A DNA stretch of 5,422 nucleotides from Limisphaerales bacterium (GTDB lineage Bacteria > Verrucomicrobiota > Verrucomicrobiia > Limisphaerales > UBA11358): positions 1 to 5,422 of the forward strand of contig PKZR01000301.1 in NCBI GenBank assembly GCA_003133815.1, written 5' to 3'. Below the pieces are notes generated by a model. It ran no database searches. It saw only the letters and a program-made list of their open reading frames with translations, and was not told the origin of the DNA. Positions within the stretch are counted from its first letter, which is position 1; each line of letters begins with the position of its first letter. A program made the translations under genes and the position numbers. This document shows, in pieces, positions 1 to 5,422 of this stretch.

Positions 1-681
1 ATGGGTCAGTTCGCCGGCGTTTTTGCCGTCTCGCAAAACAATGATGCGATCAGCGCACTCGTCAATCTCACCAAGCCGGTGTGAAATGTAGATGATGCTC
101 ACACCTTGTTCCGCGAGTTCGCAGACCAATTCCAGAAGACGGTTCGTTTCGGTCAGAGTAAGGCTCGAAGTCGGCTCGTCCATGATTATTAGTCGTGCAT
201 TCAGGGAAAGCGCTTTTGCAATCTCAACCATCTGCTGCTGTGCAATGGACAAACGATCCAGTCGAGTGTGCGTCGAGACTGACAGTCCAAGTCGCTGAAG
301 CAGCGGTGCAGTGTCAGAGTGAATTTTTTTCCGGTCAATCAACCGGAGAGAATTGCGCGGCTCGCGTCCAAGAAAAACGTTTGCCGCAACATCCAGATTG
401 TCCAGAACATTGAGCTCCTGATGGATGAACGCGATGCCTAGCCGCATGGCGTCGTTGACGTTGTGAATTTTGACCGGCTGGCCGTCAACTTTGATTTCTC
501 CTGCGTCGGGCTGGCGGACGCCGCCGAGGATTTTCATCAGCGTTGATTTGCCCGCGCCGTTTTCACCGACGAGCGCCACGACTTCGCCGCGCGCGATTTT
601 CAAATCCACGCCATCCAAGGCAACAACCCCGGGAAATCGCTTGGAAATCCCGTGCATCTCAAGCAGCGGCGTGGCGGTCAT
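1..681 (-). CDS. Sugar ABC transporter ATP-binding protein, RbsA/MglA/AraG family (partial, C-terminal part outside window)
   Basis: This is the cytoplasmic ATPase that powers import of a monosaccharide, probably L-arabinose given its neighbours. The frame is open from the ATG at 679-681 to the window edge and gives 227 residues, the first of the two nucleotide-binding domains expected in this roughly 500-residue family. Visible motifs are Walker A GENGAGKST (39-47), Q-loop HQELNVLDN (87-95), the ABC signature LSIAQQQMVEIAKAL (144-158), Walker B LIIMDEP (164-170) and H-loop ISHRL (199-203). The signature lacks the usual LSGGQ glycines, as in MglA-type proteins, so this is normal for the family. 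The N-terminus (PLLEMHGISKRFPGV) matches the usual family start. The gene begins 1 nt after the binding-protein stop (TAA-C-ATG), which suggests translational coupling. No Shine-Dalgarno sequence is evident. The second ATPase domain and the permease are not visible. The family is certain; the substrate is inferred. Confidence 0.95.
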   Translation of the reverse strand, partial: MTATPLLEMHGISKRFPGVVALDGVDLKIARGEVVALVGENGAGKSTLMKILGGVRQPDAGEIKVDGQPVKIHNVNDAMRLGIAFIHQELNVLDNLDVAANVFLGREPRNSLRLIDRKKIHSDTAPLLQRLGLSVSTHTRLDRLSIAQQQMVEIAKALSLNARLIIMDEPTSSLTLTETNRLLELVCELAEQGVSIIYISHRLGEIDECADRIIVLRDGKNAGELTH

Positions 682-682
682 G

Positions 683-1684
683 TTACTGGCCGAGAATATT
701 TTTCACCTCGGCCTGATAGTCGGCTACATTGTCCTTTTTAATGTCACGAGTCGGAATGAACATTTTGCCGTCCAATTGCGAATGATCACCGCGCAGATAT
801 TTTTCCATGCGCGTGACGGATTGTTTGCCGAATTCAAAAGGATTCTGGACGACAGTGCCATAAATATCCCCCGCAGCAATACCCGCAAGCGTATCGGCTT
901 CGTCGTCGAAGCAGACGATTTTCACTTGGCCATTTTTGCCCGCGGTGCGAACGGCATTAAGAATTGCGGGGCCGTTGTAATTCCACAAGCCGACCAGGCA
1001 GGCGATGTCGGGATATTTCACCAAGGTGTCTTCGGCGTTTTTCTGCGCGCGTACAGCATCGGTGTCGTCTGTGCGGATATCAATGATTTCTATGTTGGAG
1101 CCTTCCAATGCTTTCTTGATGCCACCGGAGCGTTCAACCGCATTTTGCGAATCGCTATGTCCCACAAACAGCATGATCTTGCCGCCATTGGGCAGACATT
1201 CCTTGATCATTTTCCCGGCCTCTTCGCCCGCCGCTTCGTTGTCCGTGCCGATATAGGCCACGCGTTTGCTTGCGGCGGCGTCGCTGTCGCAACAAACCAG
1301 CAGTGACTCGCCGGCTATCTTATTTAGAAAATCCGTCTGGTTGTCCGGGTCATCAACACTGACGGCAATGCCATCTGTGCCCTTGGCAGCAAGATCGTCA
1401 AGAATCTGCCGTTGCGTGGCGGAACTGCCGTCCTGAGTGATGCGGAAATCTACATCTACATCTCCCAGTTCCTTGGCGGCTGCATTGCAACCTGCGCGAG
1501 CAAACGACCAGAAATTCGCTGCGTTGTTGCTGACGAACGCGAGTTTCAGCCTTTTGGCGGGTGGTGCCGCGTTACCGCCGCCGGAATTTGAAGAAGGTGT
1601 GTTGCTTTCATTTTTTCCACAGCCGGAAAAGGCGAGCGCAAGAGCGATTGCAAGCGTGGATACGGTAATGTTTTGAATTTTCAT
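683..1684 (-). CDS. Sugar ABC transporter substrate-binding lipoprotein, RbsB-like (periplasmic binding protein type 1)
   Basis: This 333-residue protein would capture a sugar outside the inner membrane and hand it to the ABC importer whose ATPase follows 1 nt downstream. Residues 1-22 form a lipoprotein signal peptide: Lys2, a hydrophobic stretch, and the lipobox F-S-G-C with Cys22 as the lipidated residue. A Ser/Gly/Asn/Pro-rich linker (about 23-44) precedes the fold. The mature domain begins KLAFVSNNAANFW (47-59), the usual first strand and ligand loop. Other positions typical of RbsB-like binding sites are Asp133, Arg185 in ERSGG, Asn236 in WNYNG, Asp260 in CFDDEA and Gln280 in VQNPFEFG. 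The mature protein has six further cysteines (66, 131, 132, 163, 229, 258), which is many for an exported protein. The start at 1684 gives a complete signal peptide and lies 18 nt after the galM stop, without a clear Shine-Dalgarno sequence. Sequence alone does not fix the substrate; L-arabinose is inferred from the operon, and another pentose is possible. Confidence 0.93.
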   Translation of the reverse strand: MKIQNITVSTLAIALALAFSGCGKNESNTPSSNSGGGNAAPPAKRLKLAFVSNNAANFWSFARAGCNAAAKELGDVDVDFRITQDGSSATQRQILDDLAAKGTDGIAVSVDDPDNQTDFLNKIAGESLLVCCDSDAAASKRVAYIGTDNEAAGEEAGKMIKECLPNGGKIMLFVGHSDSQNAVERSGGIKKALEGSNIEIIDIRTDDTDAVRAQKNAEDTLVKYPDIACLVGLWNYNGPAILNAVRTAGKNGQVKIVCFDDEADTLAGIAAGDIYGTVVQNPFEFGKQSVTRMEKYLRGDHSQLDGKMFIPTRDIKKDNVADYQAEVKNILGQ

Positions 1685-1702
1685 GGCTTGTTGTGGATAT
1701 GG

Positions 1703-2902
1703 TTATTGGTTAAGGACGGAAAACTTATAAATAATCATGTTTTTGTAAATCTCACCGGGCTTCAACTCGGTCGAGGGAAAGTTCGGATGGTTCGGTGAGT
1801 CGGGGAATCCCTGCGGCTCGAAGCAGAAGGCGTTGCGGAAATTATAAACCTGGCCGTATTTTCCGGTTAGCGAGCCGTCGAGAAAATTGCCCGTGTAAAA
1901 CTGAACCCCCGGAGCGGTCGTCCAGACTTCCATGACTCGCCCCGAATCAGGATCATAAGCTGTGGCGGCCTTGGCAAATTCACCCGGCTGCTTGTTCAAG
2001 ACAAAATTATGATCGTAGCCATTGGCAAACCGGATTTGATCGTCATTCGTGTCATTGATGCGTGCGCCAATCGCGGTCGCCTTCCGAAAATCCAAGGGTG
2101 TGCCATCCACAGGCTTCAATTCGCCGGTTGGAATCAATGTGCTGTCCACGGGTGTAATGTTGTCCGCGTCTATTTGCACAAGATGTCCAAGAATATCGCC
2201 ACTGCCTCGCAAATTGAAATAGGAGTGATGCGTCAAATTGCAGATTGTGTCTTTGTCAGTCTTTGCCGTAAATTCGACCTGCAATTCGTTTTTTTCAGTG
2301 AGCGTATAAATTGCCGTCACTGAAAGATTGCCGGGAAAACCCTCTTCGCCGTCTTTGCTCAAGTAAGTCAATTGAAGCCCAGCCCCATAATAAGTGTCAA
2401 TTGGACTAGCCTTCCAGACGACTTTGTCAAATCCTTTGAATCCGCCGTGCAACGTGTTGACGCCGTTGTTTGTCGGGAGCGTATAAGTTTGGCCGTCGAG
2501 GGTAAACTGGCCTTTGGCGATGCGGTTTCCATAACGGCCGATAAGCGCGCCGAAATAGGGGCAGCTTTTCACATATCCATCATTGATGTAACCGTTCAGG
2601 TTGTCGAAGCCGAGAACCACGTCGCCAAAATTTCCATTCTTGTCTGGCACCTTGAGCGACGTGACAATGCCCCCATAAGTCATAATGGTCGCCTCCATCC
2701 CGCTGCTGTTGCGCAAAGTGTAGAGATCGATCGGCGTGCCGTCCGCCATCTTGCCGAACGTCACCTTTTTAACGATTCCTGTTGTGGACATGGATGTACA
2801 GCCTACAAGACAGGCCGCACCAAGTCCAGCCAGCGCCAGCGGAACAAACTTCGTGATGTTTTTCAAAATTGGTCGTTGTTGAGTTAGGTTACTTTTGCCC
2901 AT
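1703..2902 (-). CDS. galM: Aldose 1-epimerase (mutarotase), predicted exported lipoprotein
   Basis: The enzyme interconverts alpha and beta anomers of aldoses and here probably acts on L-arabinose. From the ATG at 2900-2902 it has 399 residues. Residues 1-35 look like a lipoprotein signal: Lys/Arg-containing start, hydrophobic segment FVPLALAGLGAACL (19-32) and lipobox L-V-G-C with Cys35. The catalytic domain (about 43-399) shows the family landmarks: GRYGNRI (122-128), N-T-L-H-G-G with His152, NLTHHSYFN with catalytic His226, YDHNFVL (296-302), PGVQFYTG (331-338), and FEPQGFPDSPNHPNFP with catalytic Glu362. The position before His226 is His where Asn is common. The start overlaps the araD end by 14 nt. 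The frame is open up to 3025, but that would bury the signal peptide behind 41 extra residues, and a GAAGG lies 6 nt before the chosen ATG. A start at 2920 is a weaker alternative. Family certain; export likely; substrate inferred from the ara genes. Confidence 0.94.
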   Translation of the reverse strand: MGKSNLTQQRPILKNITKFVPLALAGLGAACLVGCTSMSTTGIVKKVTFGKMADGTPIDLYTLRNSSGMEATIMTYGGIVTSLKVPDKNGNFGDVVLGFDNLNGYINDGYVKSCPYFGALIGRYGNRIAKGQFTLDGQTYTLPTNNGVNTLHGGFKGFDKVVWKASPIDTYYGAGLQLTYLSKDGEEGFPGNLSVTAIYTLTEKNELQVEFTAKTDKDTICNLTHHSYFNLRGSGDILGHLVQIDADNITPVDSTLIPTGELKPVDGTPLDFRKATAIGARINDTNDDQIRFANGYDHNFVLNKQPGEFAKAATAYDPDSGRVMEVWTTAPGVQFYTGNFLDGSLTGKYGQVYNFRNAFCFEPQGFPDSPNHPNFPSTELKPGEIYKNMIIYKFSVLNQ

Positions 2903-3581
2903 AATACGCCTTCGGCCCATGTTTGCGGAGAAAATGTTTGCCAAGGAGCACGGATTGGATGGGTTGCGTTTTGGGGTTGATGCGTAATGTCTCGCTCGCC
3001 AGCCGTGCGACAAACTCCAGAACACTCGCGTTGTGAACCGCTTCGTCCGCGTCTTTTCCCCACGCGAACGGCCCGTGGCTTGCCACCAGCACAGCGGGAT
3101 GCTCCAGCGGATTCATTTTTCTAAACGTTTCTAAGATGATGCGACCGGTGTTCAACTCATAATCGTTTTCGATTTCCTTCGGCTTGAGCTTGCGCGTGCA
3201 AGGCACATCGCCATACCAGTAATCCGCCTGTGTCGTGCCAAAAGACGGAATCCCCGAACACGCCTGTGCCCACGCCGTCGCGTAAAGACTGTGTGTATGA
3301 ACAACGCCGCCGATTTCCTTGAACTTCCGGTATAATTCCAAATGCGTCGCCGTGTCCGAACTTGGTTTCAAGTTTCCATCAACAACTTTTCCATCCGCCA
3401 GCGAAACAACCACCATGTGCTTCGGTTTCATTCGGTCGTAAGGCACACCGCTCGGTTTGATCACAACCAAGCCACGTGCGCGATCAATACCGCTGGCGTT
3501 GCCCCATGTCTGAATAACCAGACCTTCGGCGACCAGTTTCAAATTTGCCTCGCAGACTTGTTTTTTTAGATTATCTAGCAT
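2889..3581 (-). CDS. araD: L-ribulose-5-phosphate 4-epimerase
   Basis: This cytoplasmic, metal-dependent enzyme converts L-ribulose 5-phosphate to D-xylulose 5-phosphate, the last step of the arabinose pathway. At 230 residues it is almost the length of the E. coli protein (231, from memory) and aligns with it throughout. Metal ligands are His95 and His97 in VVHTHS, and His169 in VASHGPFAWGK. Substrate and phosphate contacts include TWGNAS (25-30), KPSG (42-45) and SSD (74-76). Asp120 in TTQADYWYG and Tyr227 in the terminal HGPKAYYGQK match the catalytic Asp120 and Tyr229 of E. coli, with a two-residue deletion between. All key residues are present, so it should be active. The related L-fuculose-phosphate aldolases share the fold, but the close match over the whole length, including the C-terminus, marks AraD. 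It starts 16 nt after the araB stop without an obvious Shine-Dalgarno sequence, and its last 14 nt overlap galM. Confidence 0.97.
   Translation of the reverse strand: MLDNLKKQVCEANLKLVAEGLVIQTWGNASGIDRARGLVVIKPSGVPYDRMKPKHMVVVSLADGKVVDGNLKPSSDTATHLELYRKFKEIGGVVHTHSLYATAWAQACSGIPSFGTTQADYWYGDVPCTRKLKPKEIENDYELNTGRIILETFRKMNPLEHPAVLVASHGPFAWGKDADEAVHNASVLEFVARLASETLRINPKTQPIQSVLLGKHFLRKHGPKAYYGQK
2909..2913 (-). promoter_or_regulatory. Shine-Dalgarno-like GAAGG before galM
   Basis: On the minus strand GAAGG lies 6 nt upstream of the ATG at 2900-2902, inside the 3' end of araD. It is the only start in the window with a recognisable ribosome binding site at normal spacing, and it supports the shorter galM start that exposes the lipoprotein signal. 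It is a five-base match and could be chance within araD coding sequence. Confidence 0.5.
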
Positions 3582-3597
3582 CTGAAATTGTCAGTGA

Positions 3598-5274
3598 TTA
3601 TTCCCGCGCGCGGCTGCGAATGTCAATCAGTTGCTTCATCACGTCATGCAAATTCCCATTCCACTCGCGAGTGCCGAACGCGTCGTGCAACTTTTTGTAA
3701 ACCGAATACAACTGACGATAGACTGCGTGCGCCTTCGGGTCGGGCTGGTAAATTTTCGGCTTCAATCCAGTCATTTTCTTTTGCGCCGTCGCGTAATCTT
3801 TATGCGCACCCGCCACGACCGCCGCTGCGATGGCCGAACCCAGCGCGCAGGTTTGCGCAGAGCGCGACACCTTCATCGGCCGACCCGTCACGTCTGCGTA
3901 AATCTGCATCGTCAGTGCGCTCTTGTCCGCGATGCCGCCGCAGTTCACTACCGACGAAATCTTCACGCCGTATTCCTCAAACCTGTTGATGATGGTCAGT
4001 GCGCCAAACGCCGTAGCCTCGACGAGAGCGCGGTAAATTTCCGCCGGCGTCGTGTAAAGCGTCTGGCCGACGAGCAGACCGGTGAGTTTTTGATCCACGA
4101 GAATCGTGCGATTGCCATTGTTCCAATCCAGCGCGACCAGTCCGGATTCGCCCGGCTGCAATTTCAGCGCCGCCTCGTCCAGATCACGGTGCGACAAAAC
4201 TTTTTCCCCGCCCGGTTCGATGTAATTCACCAGCCAGTTGAACAAATCGCCCACGGCGGATTGGCCGGCTTCGAGTCCGAAATTTCCCGGCAACACGCTT
4301 CCGTCCACGATGCCGCAAAGTCCCGGCACATCGGCCAGTTTTTTTGTGTTCGGCGCAATCGCGATGTCGCAGGTGCTCGTGCCAATGATTTTCACCAGCG
4401 TTCCCGGCGCCACACCCGAACCGACCGCGCCGAGATGCGCGTCGAATGCACCGACCGCGACAGGAATTCTAGCCGTCAAACCAGTTTTCTTCGACCATGC
4501 GGCGGTGAGTCCGCCGACCGATTTATCAATCGAAAAAACGCGCGGCGTCAGACGCGAACGCAATTCCGCGAGCTTCGGATTTAATTTGGAAAGAAATGGC
4601 GCGTCGGGATAGCCGTGCCACTTCGCATTCCACATCGCCTTGTGACCGGCGGCGCAGACACCCGCGATGAATTTATCCGGCGCGAGCGTGCCGGTCAGTT
4701 CAGCGGGGACAAAATCCGCCAGTTCAATCCATGAATGCGCCGCATCAAAGACTTCCGGCGCAGTCCGCAGGCATTTCAGAATCTTGCTCCAAAACCATTC
4801 GCTCGAATAAACGCCGCCGCACTTGGCGAGATATTGCGGGCGCATTTTTTTGGCGAGCGCGGTGATTTCGCCGGCTTCGTTGACGCCGGTGTGGTCTTTC
4901 CACAGCCACGCCATCGCGGCGGGATTGTTCGCAAATCTTTTCTGGAACGCGAGCGGCTGACCGGTCGCGTCAACCGGAAGCGGCGTGCTGCCGGTCGTGT
5001 CCACGCCGATGCCGATGACTTGGTCGGCACTGAAACCTTTCACGGATTTCTTCGCCGTGGCGAGTGCCTGCTTGATGGTGATTTCCGCGCCATTGATGTA
5101 ATCCGCCGGGTGCTGCCGCGCCAGATTCGGATCGCGCGCAAGGATGACACCTTGCGTGCCGTGCGCGTAAGTCCAGACGGCGGCGGCGATCTCCGCGCCG
5201 TTGGCGATGTTGACAATCAGGGCTCGAACCGAGTTCGTGCCGTAATCCAAGCCGATGGTGTATTGAGCTTTCAT
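3598..5274 (-). CDS. araB: Ribulokinase (L-ribulokinase), FGGY family
   Basis: This cytoplasmic kinase phosphorylates L-ribulose with ATP to L-ribulose 5-phosphate. The 558 residues fit the family (about 560). The N-terminal FGGY domain opens with IGLDYGTNSVRAL (7-19), a phosphate-binding loop. GVDTTGSTPLP (90-100) and GGVYSSEWFWSKIL (153-166) closely resemble E. coli AraB. AAGHKAMW (208-215) carries Lys212. GAFDAHLGAVG (275-285) supplies the catalytic base Asp278, and KIIGTSTCDI (295-304) and LEAGQSA (334-340, Glu335) complete the active-site cleft. The C-terminal ATP-side domain shows ATAFGA (420-425), NCGGIADKS (444-452) and CALGSAIAAA (476-485). The ATG at 5272-5274 places the phosphate-binding loop at the expected distance from the N-terminus. 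The gene starts 17 nt after the araA stop and has no convincing Shine-Dalgarno sequence. Xylulokinase and glycerol kinase are relatives, but the motifs and neighbours favour AraB strongly. Confidence 0.97.
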   Translation of the reverse strand: MKAQYTIGLDYGTNSVRALIVNIANGAEIAAAVWTYAHGTQGVILARDPNLARQHPADYINGAEITIKQALATAKKSVKGFSADQVIGIGVDTTGSTPLPVDATGQPLAFQKRFANNPAAMAWLWKDHTGVNEAGEITALAKKMRPQYLAKCGGVYSSEWFWSKILKCLRTAPEVFDAAHSWIELADFVPAELTGTLAPDKFIAGVCAAGHKAMWNAKWHGYPDAPFLSKLNPKLAELRSRLTPRVFSIDKSVGGLTAAWSKKTGLTARIPVAVGAFDAHLGAVGSGVAPGTLVKIIGTSTCDIAIAPNTKKLADVPGLCGIVDGSVLPGNFGLEAGQSAVGDLFNWLVNYIEPGGEKVLSHRDLDEAALKLQPGESGLVALDWNNGNRTILVDQKLTGLLVGQTLYTTPAEIYRALVEATAFGALTIINRFEEYGVKISSVVNCGGIADKSALTMQIYADVTGRPMKVSRSAQTCALGSAIAAAVVAGAHKDYATAQKKMTGLKPKIYQPDPKAHAVYRQLYSVYKKLHDAFGTREWNGNLHDVMKQLIDIRSRARE

Positions 5275-5291
5275 CGAGTTATCTATTTCAT

Positions 5292-5420
5292 TTAGGCAAC
5301 CCAGCCGCTCTTGAGGCCGTAGGCGCAGTCATTCCAGACGAGTTCCTGTTTGAACTGGCGCAGTTTCGTGTCCGCATCAATCACAACCGTTTCGAGTCCG
5401 GCAATCGCCGCGAAGTCCTC
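5292..5420 (-). CDS. araA: L-arabinose isomerase, C-terminal fragment (gene continues past window edge)
   Basis: Only the last 42 codons and a TAA stop (5292-5294) are inside the window; the frame remains open through the right edge at 5422. The peptide reads through GLETVVIDADTKLRQFKQEL to VWNDCAYGLKSGWVA. It matches the end of L-arabinose isomerase: the E. coli protein has a similar V-I-D-x-D-T-x-L-x-x-F-K stretch, then L-x-W-N-E and a Tyr-Gly near the terminus. AraA converts L-arabinose to L-ribulose in the cytoplasm using a divalent metal, the step just before AraB. The catalytic residues lie upstream and cannot be checked. Its position directly before araB, in the same direction with a 17 nt gap, gives the order araA-araB-araD. 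The C-terminus has a few residues more than E. coli AraA after the conserved Tyr-Gly. Confidence 0.88.
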   Translation of the reverse strand, partial: EDFAAIAGLETVVIDADTKLRQFKQELVWNDCAYGLKSGWVA

Positions 5421-5422
5421 GA

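Noticed and set aside
144..158. Degenerate ABC signature (LSIAQQQ instead of LSGGQ) as a sign of a broken ATPase
   Set aside because: MglA/RbsA-type sugar ATPases commonly carry such variants, and Walker A, Walker B, the Q-loop and the H-loop are all intact.
470..1306. Long plus-strand open frame of 278 codons opposite the binding protein and the ATPase start
   Set aside because: It lies antisense to two genes with clear family motifs. Its translation shows no recognisable domain, and it crosses a gene boundary, as expected for a shadow frame.
1685..1702. Possible internal terminator or promoter between galM and the binding protein
   Set aside because: The gap is only 18 nt and contains neither a hairpin nor promoter-like boxes that I can see.
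2903..3025. N-terminal extension of galM by 41 residues (start at 3025)
   Set aside because: The extension lies wholly in araD coding sequence, has no family similarity, and would place the lipoprotein signal about 40 residues inside the protein. The start at 2902 has GAAGG at 6 nt spacing.
3631..4584. Plus-strand open frame of 317 codons opposite araB
   Set aside because: It is Arg/His-rich low-quality protein antisense to a well-supported ribulokinase; the G+C-rich araB coding strand makes such long antisense frames likely.
5283..5291. Two-codon reading frame ATG-AAA-TAG between the araA stop and the araB start, resembling the araB start ATG-AAA
   Set aside because: It could be a minimal upstream frame that affects araB initiation, but it is nine bases, out of frame with araB and without a ribosome site. 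Chance is the simplest explanation.

Overview
The window is one uninterrupted minus-strand gene cluster for L-arabinose use. In transcription order (right to left) it holds the end of araA (L-arabinose isomerase), araB (ribulokinase), araD (L-ribulose-5-phosphate 4-epimerase), a galM-type aldose 1-epimerase with a lipoprotein signal, a lipid-anchored sugar-binding protein, and the first 227 residues of an RbsA/MglA-type sugar ABC ATPase. The flanking genes run off both ends. The araA start and any operon promoter lie beyond the right edge. The rest of the ATPase, and presumably a permease, lie beyond the left edge.

Layout: araA (5292-5420, cut), 17 nt gap, araB (3598-5274), 16 nt gap, araD (2889-3581), 14 nt overlap, galM (1703-2902), 18 nt gap, binding protein (683-1684), 1 nt gap, ATPase (1-681, cut). 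No gap exceeds 18 nt, so there is no room for internal terminators, and I see no RNA genes, CRISPR arrays, insertion sequences or long repeats. The tight spacing on one strand implies a single polycistronic message.

How the genes work together: the binding protein and ABC ATPase, with an unseen permease, would import a pentose, most likely L-arabinose. GalM would interconvert the anomers of the sugar, probably outside the cytoplasm. AraA, AraB and AraD convert L-arabinose to L-ribulose, L-ribulose 5-phosphate and D-xylulose 5-phosphate, which enters the pentose phosphate pathway. The enzyme assignments are secure because many active-site motifs can be read directly. The transported substrate is inferred from context only.

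Organism: probably a Gram-negative-type bacterium of the Verrucomicrobia/Planctomycetes (PVC) group. This is inferred from the style of the binding protein (lipoprotein with a Ser/Gly/Asn linker and an N-N-A-A-N-F-W ligand motif), the secreted GalM lipoprotein, and the near absence of Shine-Dalgarno sequences. It is a moderate-confidence impression, not a proven assignment. The window looks like a well-formed catabolic operon. I found no convincing undescribed system; the most noteworthy points are the lipoprotein GalM inside an ara operon and the non-AraF-like importer.
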